26,171 nucleotides of DNA, from NCBI GenBank assembly GCA_049323795.1, contig JBMOOH010000023.1:1-26171 (forward strand), written 5' to 3'. The first letter of the stretch is position 1, and each line of letters opens with the position of its first letter. Below, piece after piece: positions 1-9,256 of the stretch. Both the position numbers and the translations under genes were made by a program. The stretch comes from JAOADN01 sp049323795 (GTDB lineage: Bacteria > Pseudomonadota > Alphaproteobacteria > Rhodobacterales > Rhodobacteraceae). The notes below the pieces were generated by a model that saw only the letters and a list, made by a program, of their open reading frames with translations, ran no database searches and was not told the DNA's origin.

Positions 1-47
1 GCAACACGAGCCTTGAAAGCCGCGTCATGGTTCCTGCGTTTCGACAT
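1..47 (-). CDS. IS3-family transposase OrfA, N-terminal fragment
   Basis: Only the first 15 complete codons are in the window: ATG at 47 reads MSKRRNHDAAFKARV and then runs off the left edge. This basic opening is typical of IS3-family OrfA proteins, the helix-turn-helix DNA-binding half of the transposase, usually about 90-100 residues and joined to OrfB by programmed frameshifting. A near-perfect Shine-Dalgarno sequence (AGGAGGAG, complement of about 56-63) lies about 8 bases before the ATG, which fixes the start. The identification rests on this short N-terminus plus the terminal-repeat-like sequence behind it. Confidence 0.65.
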   Translation of the reverse strand, partial: MSKRRNHDAAFKARV

Positions 48-127
48 GTTCTGATCTCCTCCTCTTGGGGATCAGCAGACCTCAGATCGTAGCTTCCGTC
101 ACTGTCCGATTTTCGGGGGGTAGCTCA
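1..127 (-). mobile_element. End of an IS3-family insertion sequence (partial)
   Basis: Read on the minus strand, the sequence from 127 downward starts TGAGCTACCCCCCGAAAATC, which looks like an IS3-type terminal end (TG start, C run, then GAAAATCGGACAG). It is followed about 80 bases later by a strong ribosome binding site and the start of an orfA-like transposase frame. The element continues beyond the left edge, so its other end and any target duplication cannot be seen. The boundary at 127 is inferred from where the interrupted methyltransferase frame stops resembling its family; it could be off by a few bases. The IS family assignment rests on recall of orfA N-termini. Confidence 0.7.
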
Positions 128-844
128 CGTTACGCCCAAGAACTCATAGTGTGGGTTTCTCTTCTTTGGGTCTGAGCCTCCCGGCGCGGTAATATCAAAC
201 GAACCAAAGCGCCTGCCGGATTTTGGTTCCACGAACCGATAGAATTTGTCCTCATACGTTTCATCGTAGTCGTGATACTGCGTGTTCCACGTATATTGCT
301 CGCTCTTCATGTATTGGAAAATTGCGTCGTGTTGATAGCCGAGTAGGCGCCGCCCTTGTCCAGCATCGCTATGTGCGGAAGTCCTCTTCCAAACAATCTC
401 AGCGCCGAACCGCTTCGCCCCAAACACCGCATCCAGCAAAATCTTCAGATAGTGGCTCGCCGTCGGGTCGCAGTGCAGGTAGAGGCTTCCGGTCGGCTTC
501 AGCACCCGGTGCAGCTCCACCAGCCGCACCGCCATCATGGCGAGGTATGCCATCATGTCGTTCGTGCCCAGGAACGACCGCATCGCCTCCAGCATCGTCG
601 CGGCATCCGTATGCCCCGTCCGCCTCACCTCCTGAAACGCGCTCTCCGCCTCGTCCCCCCAGTGCCACGTATCGTCGAAGGCCTCGATCTGCGCCGCGCT
701 TTGGTCCCCGGTAGCCGACTTGAACAGCACGTTGTAGCTGGCGTTCGAATTGAACGGCGGGTCGAGGTAGATCAGGTCCGCGCTTTCATCGGCGATGCTG
801 TCCCTCAGCACCCTCAGGTTGTCGCCGTAGTAGAGGTGGTTCAT
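125..844 (-). pseudogene. DNA adenine methyltransferase (type III Mod-like), truncated by IS insertion
   Basis: The frame encodes the N-terminal 239 residues of a site-specific N6-adenine DNA methyltransferase. The catalytic motif IV is visible as DLIYLDPPF at residues 23-31. A hydrophobic stretch with RVLKPTGSLYLHCDPTAS follows, then a variable region from about residue 160. The family (beta class) normally runs well over 400 residues, and its AdoMet-binding FxGxG motif lies C-terminal to the DPPF motif. Here the frame ends at YEFLGVT followed by a stop supplied by the inserted IS end, so motif I is lost and the product should be inactive. In intact relatives, as I recall them, LGVT is followed directly by an arginine/tryptophan-rich stretch. 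The start at 844 matches family N-termini (MNHLYYGDN); an upstream ATG at 904 would add 20 low-complexity residues. No restriction subunit gene is visible. Confidence 0.8.
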
Positions 845-855
845 CCCCTGCCCCC

Positions 856-876
856 GTCCCGGGCCTGATCCGGGAC
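856..876. repeat. Palindromic intergenic repeat (REP-like hairpin)
   Basis: GTCCCGG and CCGGGAC form a perfect 7-bp stem around the loop GCCTGAT. A GTCCCGGATCA-type palindrome is, from general knowledge, a common dispersed intergenic element in alphaproteobacterial genomes. It lies immediately upstream of the methyltransferase start at 844, and inside the frame if the ATG at 904 is used. Only one copy is seen in the window, so its repeated nature is not shown here. Confidence 0.5.
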
Positions 877-993
877 CTCTTGCCCCCTGACCCTGCCCGG
901 TCATGGTTGATGCCTCGTCAACGCGATCCTGACAGGCGCCCCCGTCGCGGGCAAGCGACCGGTTCCGCCGCCCCCGGCCGAAGGCCCGGAACC

Positions 994-1038
994 CCTCCAG
1001 AGCCTCCAGAGCCTCCAGAGCCTCCAGAGCCTCCAGAG
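994..1038. repeat. Tandem repeat, five perfect copies of a 9-bp unit
   Basis: CCTCCAGAG is repeated five times without a mismatch and is followed by the palindrome TACGTACGTA (1039-1048) and three spaced GAAGACG words (1051-1079). The block lies in the roughly 300-base gap (845-1149) between the broken methyltransferase and the end of gcvP. I see no gene in that gap. A 9-bp unit keeps any reading frame, so the array is open in several frames, but no supported protein covers it. Confidence 0.9.
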
Positions 1039-1149
1039 TACGTACGTAACGAAGACGTTGGGAAGACGTGAAGAAGACGCGGAAAATCCCGCCGTTTCAG
1101 TGGCTTGCGTCTCACGGCGTCGCCTGCCTTGCGCGCCGCGTCTTCCGGC

Positions 1150-3990
<2,841 letters not shown>

Positions 3991-4000
3991 GTGGAAGCGC

Positions 4001-4330
4001 TCAGTTCGAGGGATCGGCTATGCGATCGGTGACAATCAGGCGGATCGAGCCATCGGTGCCAATGTCGAGATCGCGGTAGGAAAAGACCCCGACATATCCA
4101 TCTCGGTCCAGACTGCCCTTGGCGTCCTTCTGGATCACTGCCTGAGTTCCTCCCCGGAGAGCGGCGACGAACTCAGTGTATCGGGCACCGTCAATCTTCG
4201 CGTCCGACATTGGGTCGAAATACTCATTTGGACCTCGACGCCAGGAATGGTGGAGAACCGGCAGCATCTGGCCCTCCACCTCGGCGAGCCAGCGCCCTCG
4301 CTGGCCGATGATGTGCACGCGTTTGCGCAA
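4001..4330 (-). CDS. Unknown small protein inside the glycine cleavage operon
   Basis: An open frame of 109 codons fills the space between gcvH and gcvP almost exactly. A TTG at 4330, two bases after the gcvH stop and preceded by GGTGGGG, is the best supported start; GTG at 4318 is the alternative, giving 105 residues. The protein has no signal peptide, membrane segment or cysteine motif. It contains the stretches GRWLAEVEGQMLPVLHHSW, YTEFVAALRGGTQAVIQ and VFSYRDLDIGTDGSIRLIV, and looks like a small folded alpha/beta protein. I do not recognise a family. My hand count gives about 61% GC for 4021-4320, lower than a sampled line of gcvP (68%). Its position implies co-transcription with the gcv genes, but a role in glycine cleavage is not shown. 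Confidence 0.65.
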   Translation of the reverse strand: MRKRVHIIGQRGRWLAEVEGQMLPVLHHSWRRGPNEYFDPMSDAKIDGARYTEFVAALRGGTQAVIQKDAKGSLDRDGYVGVFSYRDLDIGTDGSIRLIVTDRIADPSN

Positions 4331-4332
4331 GA

Positions 4333-4692
4333 CTACCCCACCATCGCCTTGTAGGCCGCCTCGTCCATGTAGGCGTCGATGGCCTTCGGGTCCGCGACCT
4401 TCATCTTGAAGAACCATGCCGCCCCGGTCGGGTCCTCGTTCACGAGCGCGGGTTCGTCGGCGAGCTTCGGGTTCACCTCGACGATCTCGCCGTCGAGCGG
4501 TGCAAGGATGTCCGATGCCGCCTTGACGCTCTCGATCACGCAGATCTCGTCGCCCTTCGATACCTTCCTGCCCACCTCGGGCAGGTCGACGAACACCACG
4601 TCTCCGAGCTGCTCGCTCGCATGCGCGGTGATCCCGACGACGATCACGTCGCCCTCGGCCCGCAGCCATTCGTGTTCCTCGGTGTAGCGCAT
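4333..4692 (-). CDS. gcvH: Glycine cleavage system H protein
   Basis: This 119-residue lipoyl carrier shuttles the aminomethyl intermediate between GcvP, GcvT and the L-protein. It begins MRYTEEHEWLR. The lipoylated lysine is K57 within ICVIESVKAASDI. The C-terminus DPTGAAWFFKMKVADP followed by AYMDEAAYKAMVG is typical and complete. Length and motifs match the family. The ATG at 4692 is chosen because it matches family N-termini; the frame stays open 33 codons further upstream into the end of gcvT, but that extension is not homologous. It lies 16 bases behind gcvT and just ahead of the small unknown ORF. Confidence 0.97.
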   Translation of the reverse strand: MRYTEEHEWLRAEGDVIVVGITAHASEQLGDVVFVDLPEVGRKVSKGDEICVIESVKAASDILAPLDGEIVEVNPKLADEPALVNEDPTGAAWFFKMKVADPKAIDAYMDEAAYKAMVG

Positions 4693-4708
4693 CGGGGTCT
4701 CCCTGATC

Positions 4709-5830
4709 TCAGCGTTTGTAGGTTGTGGGTTGGAACGGCATGTCGGAGACGGTCGCGGACAGGCGACGTCCTCGCACCTCGCCCCAGACACGGTCTCCTG
4801 TCCTGAAGGTCACAGGCAGGTAGCCCATTGCCACCGGCGCATCGAGCGACGGGCCGAAGCCGCCCGAGGTCACGCGGCCGACCGGGATGCCGCCGGTTTC
4901 CGAAACGAAAAGCTCGGTCCCCTCGCGCATGGGGGCCCTGCCGTCGGGGCGGATGCCGACACGGCGGCGCGCCGGCCCCTCGGCCAGTTCCCGCAGGATG
5001 CGCGGCGCGCCCGGGAAGCCGCCCGCGCGGTCGCCCCCCGCCCGGCGCACCTTCTGGATCGACCAGTTCAGCGCCGCCTCGACGGGCGAGGTCGTCTCGT
5101 CGATGTCGTGGCCGTAGAGGCAGAGCCCCGCTTCGAGCCTGAGCGAATCCCGAGCGCCAAGGCCGATCATGGCGACGTCGGGGTTCTCCAAGAGCCGCTT
5201 CGCCAGGGTTTCGGCATAGCCCGCGGGGACGGAAATCTCGAACCCGTCCTCGCCCGAATAGCCCGACCGGCTGATCCAGATCTCGACGCCCTGCCAGGAC
5301 CGGATGCCCACATCCATGAAGGCCATGTCCGCGACGTTCGGCACCAGCGCCGCCAGAGCCGCCTCGGCCTTCGGCCCTTGCAGCGCCAGCAGCCCGCGCA
5401 TGTCGGCCATCCCGACGTCACAGCCCCTGAGCCCCTTCAGGTGGCCGAAGTCATGCTCCTTCCGCGCGGCGTTCACGACCAGGAACAGGTGATCGCCGCG
5501 GTTGGCGAACATCAGGTCGTCGAGGATGCCGCCCGTCCCGGAGGTGAAGAGCCCGTAGCGCTGCCGACCCTCGGCCAGCCCCAGCACGTCGGCCGGCACC
5601 AGCGATTCCAGCGCCAGCGCCGCGTCGGCGAGCCGCCCCGATTTCGGCGCGACCAGCACCTGCCCCATGTGGCTCACGTCGAAGAGCCCCGCGGCGGCGC
5701 GGGTGTGGAGGTGCTCCTTCATCACGCCCAACGGGTATTGCACGGGCATCTCATAGCCCGCGAACGCGACCATGCGCGCGCCGAGCGCGACATGCAGGTC
5801 GTAAAGACAGGTCCGCCTCAGGCCGCTCAC
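4709..5830 (-). CDS. gcvT: Aminomethyltransferase, T-protein of glycine cleavage system
   Basis: The 373-residue product transfers the one-carbon unit from lipoyl-GcvH to tetrahydrofolate and releases ammonia. Recognisable family stretches are FAGYEMPVQYPLG near the N-terminus, GLFDVSHMGQV, and SRSGYSGEDGFEISV with the GLGARDSLRLEAGLCLYGHD block. The C-terminal barrel contains VGRVTSGGFGPSL. A GTG at 5830 is the start: it sits 5 bases behind GGAAGGAGG, a very strong ribosome binding site, and gives the standard length. The open frame extends upstream to about 6220, but that part overlaps the riboswitch and is not coding. First gene of the gcv operon. Confidence 0.96.
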   Translation of the reverse strand: MSGLRRTCLYDLHVALGARMVAFAGYEMPVQYPLGVMKEHLHTRAAAGLFDVSHMGQVLVAPKSGRLADAALALESLVPADVLGLAEGRQRYGLFTSGTGGILDDLMFANRGDHLFLVVNAARKEHDFGHLKGLRGCDVGMADMRGLLALQGPKAEAALAALVPNVADMAFMDVGIRSWQGVEIWISRSGYSGEDGFEISVPAGYAETLAKRLLENPDVAMIGLGARDSLRLEAGLCLYGHDIDETTSPVEAALNWSIQKVRRAGGDRAGGFPGAPRILRELAEGPARRRVGIRPDGRAPMREGTELFVSETGGIPVGRVTSGGFGPSLDAPVAMGYLPVTFRTGDRVWGEVRGRRLSATVSDMPFQPTTYKR

Positions 5831-5940
5831 GCCGCCCTCCTTCCTTCCTGCCGGTGACAATGCCCGGCATCGCGGCCCGCTGCCAGCCCCCATGACTGGC
5901 CCCGATCCGCCGATGCCCCCTCTGTCCCTGCCCGGCCCTT

Positions 5941-6100
5941 GCTGTGCCCGGCGCCTGAGATCGTTATCCCTTCGGCGGCCCCTCACGGGGCACTCTCCAG
6001 AGTTTTCGCAGCCAGGGACCGGTCCTTGGGCCTGAGAGATTGCTGGGGCGGTTGCTCCTTCGGCAGGGGGCCCGACGACCGGCGCCCCTTCTCCCGATCC
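5941..6100 (-). promoter_or_regulatory. Tandem glycine riboswitch upstream of gcvT
   Basis: On the minus strand two glycine aptamer cores occur in series. The first has GATCGGGAG, then GCCGAAGGAGCAAC, then CTCTCAGGCCCAAGGACCG. The second has CTCTGGAGAG, then GCCGCCGAAGGGATAACG, then ATCTCAGGCGCCGGG. These GCCGAAGG...CTCAGGC pairs with the CTGGAGAG linker are diagnostic of the two-aptamer glycine riboswitch, which typically turns on gcv operons when glycine is abundant. The second aptamer deviates from consensus (GGGATAAC for GGGGCAA; GGCGCCGGG for GGCAAAAGG). The expression platform is in the 110 bases between 5941 and the gcvT GTG. I see no U-tract terminator there, so translational control is possible. 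Confidence 0.92.
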
Positions 6101-6111
6101 TGACGCTGCCA

Positions 6112-6141
6112 TGCCTAGCCGAAGCGAAGGCCGGCTGGCAA
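6112..6141 (-). promoter_or_regulatory. Putative sigma-70 promoter of the gcv operon
   Basis: On the minus strand TTGCCA (6141-6136) and TAGGCA (6117-6112) are separated by 18 bases. The predicted start near 6105 falls just ahead of the first aptamer of the riboswitch at 6100, which is the main support. The -10 element is a weak match, so this is an inference. Confidence 0.45.
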
Positions 6142-6236
6142 GAGAAGCAGGGGTCTCTGCCCCCCGTTTCTCGGGCGCGTCCACCGACGATGCTGGGCGC
6201 AGGGGCGAAAGGACCGGCATGTCTGCCGCCGTCCGA

Positions 6237-6266
6237 CCCCGAGACCGGCGGCGGCGCGACTCGGGG
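6237..6266 (-). terminator. Candidate hairpin downstream of gltX
   Basis: CCCCGAG and CTCGGGG form a perfect 7-bp stem with a 16-base GC-rich loop, starting about 30 bases after the gltX stop. No T tract follows on the minus strand, so it is at best a weak or factor-assisted terminator or a 3' stabilising structure. It separates gltX from the gcv promoter. Confidence 0.35.
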
Positions 6267-6295
6267 GCCGGGGGGCGGCGGGGGGGCCTCGCGGT

Positions 6296-7618
6296 TCAGA
6301 CCGCGGGCAGCTTCTGCAGAAGCGGCAGAAGGTCCGCCATCTCGGGCCCGCTCTCGCGCCCCGTCAGCGCCAGCCGCAGCGGGCGGTAGAGGCCCCTCCC
6401 CTTCCGGCCCGTGGCCGCCTTCACGGCCTCGGTCCATTCCCCCCAGGTCGCCCTGGTGAAGGGCCGCGCGGGCAGCATGGCGAGGGCCTGGCGCACGAAG
6501 TCGCGGTCCTCCTCGGCGAGGACCGGCGCGGCCCCGTCGCGGCAGAGCACCCACCAGGCGCCGAGTTCGTCGAGCCTGGTGATGTTGTGGCCCGCGACCG
6601 CCCAGAACTCGGGCGCGATTGCGTCGGGGACACCGAGCGCGCGCAGCCGGTCCGCAACCTCGGCATAGGGCCGGTGCTGGTGGCTGTGGCGGGTGAGCGG
6701 CCAGAGGTCCTCGGGGTCGAACTTCGTCGGCGCCGCGCCGAACTGGCCCAGATCGAAGCCGTCCGCGATCTCGTCGAGGCTCATCCTGAGCACGACCGGC
6801 TGCGACGACCCGAGCCGCGCCATCAGGCTCAGAAGCGCCTCCTTGGCCACGCCCGCCGCGCGCAGGTCACGCAGCGAAAGCGTGCCGAGGCGCTTCGACA
6901 ACTCGCTCCCGTCCGCCGCGGTCAGCAGCGAATGATGCGCGAAGGCCGGGGGCGTGCCGCCCAGCGCCTTCATGATCTGGATCTGGGTTGCGGTGTTCGT
7001 CACATGGTCGGCGCCCCGGACGATGTCCGTGACCCCCATGTCGATGTCGTCCACCGACGAGGCGAAGGTGTAGAGCACCTGCCCGTCGGCCCGGATCAGG
7101 ACCGGGTCCGAGACCGAGGCCGCGTCGATCGAGATGTCGCCGAGGATGCCGTCCGGCCAGACGATCCGCTCCTGGTCGAGGAGGAACCGCCAGTACCCCT
7201 CGCGCCCCTCGGCGCGGGCCTTGTCCTTGTCGGCGTCGGTCAGCTTCATGGCCGCCCGGTCATAGACCGGGGGTTTCCCCATGTTGAGAAGCTTCTTGCG
7301 CTTCAGGTCGAGTTCCGCCGGCGTCTCGAAGCATTCGTAGAAGCGCCCGCGCCCCTTCAGTTCCCCGGCCGCCTCCATGTAGCGCCCGATCCGGTCCGAC
7401 TGCCGTTCCTCCCTGTCCCAGTGCAGCCCCAGCCAGTCGAGGTCGGCCTTGATGCCGTCCGCATATTCCTGTTTCGACCGCTCGCGGTCGGTGTCGTCGA
7501 GCCGCAGGATGAAGGTGCCGCCCGCCTTTCGCGCGATCAGGCAGTTCATCAGCGCCGTGCGGAGGTTGCCCACGTGGATCCAGCCGGTCGGCGAGGGGGC
7601 GAAGCGGGTGACGGTCAT
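6296..7618 (-). CDS. gltX: Glutamate--tRNA ligase (short alphaproteobacterial form)
   Basis: The 440-residue enzyme charges tRNA with glutamate in an ATP-dependent reaction. The class I signature is visible at the N-terminus as FAPSPTGWIHVGN (HVGN at 15-18), and the KMSKS counterpart is ELSKRLG with K242. FILRLDDTDRERS and the DWLGLHWD segment are also characteristic. The length matches the shorter of the two GltX paralogues common in Rhodobacterales, rather than the roughly 470-residue form. Which paralogue this is, including whether it can charge tRNA-Gln, cannot be decided here. The ATG at 7618 is fixed by the family start MTVTRFAPSPTG; the frame is open far upstream, but that region belongs to the divergent metallopeptidase gene. 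It is transcribed away from the gene at 7739. Confidence 0.96.
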   Translation of the reverse strand: MTVTRFAPSPTGWIHVGNLRTALMNCLIARKAGGTFILRLDDTDRERSKQEYADGIKADLDWLGLHWDREERQSDRIGRYMEAAGELKGRGRFYECFETPAELDLKRKKLLNMGKPPVYDRAAMKLTDADKDKARAEGREGYWRFLLDQERIVWPDGILGDISIDAASVSDPVLIRADGQVLYTFASSVDDIDMGVTDIVRGADHVTNTATQIQIMKALGGTPPAFAHHSLLTAADGSELSKRLGTLSLRDLRAAGVAKEALLSLMARLGSSQPVVLRMSLDEIADGFDLGQFGAAPTKFDPEDLWPLTRHSHQHRPYAEVADRLRALGVPDAIAPEFWAVAGHNITRLDELGAWWVLCRDGAAPVLAEEDRDFVRQALAMLPARPFTRATWGEWTEAVKAATGRKGRGLYRPLRLALTGRESGPEMADLLPLLQKLPAV

Positions 7619-7738
7619 CTGGGGTTTCGGGCCTCCGCGCCCTCGTGAAGCGGCCAGACCCTCTTTCACACGGCACGCATTTTGTCCATATGAGGCGCCT
7701 GAGGGCCGCCCCTGCGGGACCGGCCGCATGGTGGACCG

Positions 7739-8146
7739 ATGGACGATTGGCTGGGCCGTGCGGCCCCCGACCTCGACGTGATCGAAGAGATGGCGCGGCG
7801 GACGCTGGCCGAGCTTCCGCCGCAGTTCAAGCCGGCGGCCGAGGGCGTCATGCTGCGCGTGGCCGACTTCGCCCCCGACGAGATCCTCGACGAGATGGAG
7901 ATCGAGGATCCGTTCGAACTGACCGGCCTCTACGACGGGGTGCCGATGACCGAGAAGTCGGTGATGGACACGGTCGACCGGCCCGACACGATCTGGCTCT
8001 TCCGCCGCCCGCTTCTCGACGAATGGGCCGAGCGCGGGGACGTGAGCCTGGGGCAGCTTGTGAGCCATGTTATGATCCACGAGCTTGCCCATCATTTCGG
8101 CTGGACCGATGAGCAGATCGCCGAGATCGACCGCTGGTGGGAATGA
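7739..8146 (+). CDS. Small metallopeptidase-family protein (HExxH, minimal zincin)
   Basis: The 135-residue protein carries an HExxH zinc-protease motif near its C-terminus: VMIHELAHHFGWTDEQI, with H114, E115 and H118 as expected ligands/catalyst and D124 as a possible third ligand. This matches the compact bacterial zincin-like 'metallopeptidase family' proteins (formerly DUF1025) of about 115-140 residues. No signal peptide is visible, so it is probably cytoplasmic. The substrate is unknown. The start at 7739 gives the family N-terminus; an ATG at 7728 is out of frame. It is divergent from gltX, with 120 bases between the two starts, and 76 bases upstream of the exported hydrolase gene, so these may be co-transcribed. 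Confidence 0.85.
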   Translation: MDDWLGRAAPDLDVIEEMARRTLAELPPQFKPAAEGVMLRVADFAPDEILDEMEIEDPFELTGLYDGVPMTEKSVMDTVDRPDTIWLFRRPLLDEWAERGDVSLGQLVSHVMIHELAHHFGWTDEQIAEIDRWWE

Positions 8147-8222
8147 CGCGCACGGTTTCGTGATCGCCACCGGGGCCGGCCGCGCTAGCTTCTCCCGCGA
8201 GCAGGACGAGGAGGGCCAGTTC

Positions 8223-9173
8223 ATGCAGACGAAGATCCACCTGTCGCGCCGCCAGGCGCTTCTCTCGGGTGCGGCGGCGGTGCTGGCCGGCGCCTCGGGC
8301 GGGCTGACGGCGGTGCCGGCATTCGCAAAGGCCGAGATGAAGGGCGTGGCCGTGCCGCTCTTCAGCCGGGCAAGGCTCGGCAGGTTCGAGGTGACGACGC
8401 TTCTCGCCGGAACCCGGACCGTCGCCGATCCGCAGTCGATCTTCGGCACGAACGTCGATGCCGCCACGTTCCGGTCGGCCGCCGATGCGGCCTTTCTCCC
8501 GGTGGACCGGGCGCAGTTCTTCTTCACCCCGACGCTCGTCAATACCGGATCCGAGGTTGTGCTGTTCGACACGGGCCTTGCTCCCGAGGGGCTGACGGCG
8601 GCAATCGCCGCTGCGGGATACGAACCCGGCCAGGTCGATGTCGTCGTCGTCACCCACATGCATCCCGACCATATCGGCGGGCTGATGGGCGCGGCCGGCC
8701 CGACCTTCGCCAATGCGAGATATGTGACCGGCGCAACCGAGCACAGCTTCTGGTCGGGCCAGGGCAGCGAAGCGTTCGACAAGGCGGTGAAGCCCCTGAA
8801 CGACAGGTTCACCCTGATCAACGACGGCGGCAGCGTCGCGCCGGGGATCACCGGCATGAACGCCTACGGCCACACGCCCGGCCACATGATCTACCTGCTC
8901 GAAAGCGGCGGGCAGCGGCTTGCCGTGACCGCCGACACCGCGAACCACTATGTCTGGTCGCTCGGCTACCCGGACTGGGAGGTGAAGTTCGATGCCGACA
9001 AGACCGCCGCCGCGGCGGCGCGCAGGCGGGTCTTCGGCATGATTGCCGCGGACCGAATCCCCTTCATCGGCTACCACATGCCCTTCCCGGCGATGGGCTT
9101 CGTCGAGGCGGCGGGCGAGGGGTTCCGCTATGTCCCGGCGAGCTACCAGCTCATCATGGACGAGCCGGGCTGA
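8223..9173 (+). CDS. Tat-exported metallo-beta-lactamase-fold hydrolase
   Basis: The 316-residue protein begins with a twin-arginine signal: LSRRQALLSG at residues 7-16, then a hydrophobic alanine-rich stretch ending near AFAKA (about 33-37). The mature part has the MBL-fold dinuclear metal motif THMHPDHIGG (H145, H147, D149, H150), GHTPGH (H217, H221), TADTANH (D238) and a late histidine H285, so the full ligand set is present. Family members include lactonases, glyoxalase II-like enzymes and arylsulfatases; the substrate cannot be assigned. Export through Tat suggests folding with metal in the cytoplasm and action in the periplasm. The ATG at 8223 follows GAGGAGG at a spacing of 8 and gives the Tat motif close to the N-terminus. 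It is followed by a hairpin at 9185-9215. Confidence 0.9.
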   Translation: MQTKIHLSRRQALLSGAAAVLAGASGGLTAVPAFAKAEMKGVAVPLFSRARLGRFEVTTLLAGTRTVADPQSIFGTNVDAATFRSAADAAFLPVDRAQFFFTPTLVNTGSEVVLFDTGLAPEGLTAAIAAAGYEPGQVDVVVVTHMHPDHIGGLMGAAGPTFANARYVTGATEHSFWSGQGSEAFDKAVKPLNDRFTLINDGGSVAPGITGMNAYGHTPGHMIYLLESGGQRLAVTADTANHYVWSLGYPDWEVKFDADKTAAAAARRRVFGMIAADRIPFIGYHMPFPAMGFVEAAGEGFRYVPASYQLIMDEPG

Positions 9174-9184
9174 GGCTGGCCCGG

Positions 9185-9215
9185 CGCCGGCGGCCCCTTT
9201 TCCCGGCCGGCGTTT
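9185..9215 (+). terminator. Candidate terminator after the MBL-fold gene
   Basis: CGCCGGC (9185-9191) and GCCGGCG (9206-9212) form a 7-bp stem directly followed by TTT. It lies 12 bases after the hydrolase stop. The T tract is short, so termination strength is uncertain, and read-through into the kinase gene is possible. Confidence 0.45.
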
Positions 9216-9256
9216 CCTGACAGGGTGCGCGCCGATCGATCATCCGGCGCGCGCCC

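Noticed and set aside
1079..1092. Possible intrinsic terminator after gcvP on the minus strand
   Set aside because: The stem is only about five pairs with a G-T mismatch and the following sequence is only pyrimidine-rich, not a T tract.
5831..6220. Upstream extension of the gcvT frame
   Set aside because: It overlaps the glycine riboswitch, and the GTG at 5830 has a strong ribosome binding site.
7619..8857. Upstream extension of the gltX frame on the minus strand
   Set aside because: It runs antisense through the metallopeptidase and MBL-fold genes, and GltX homology starts exactly at MTVTRF.
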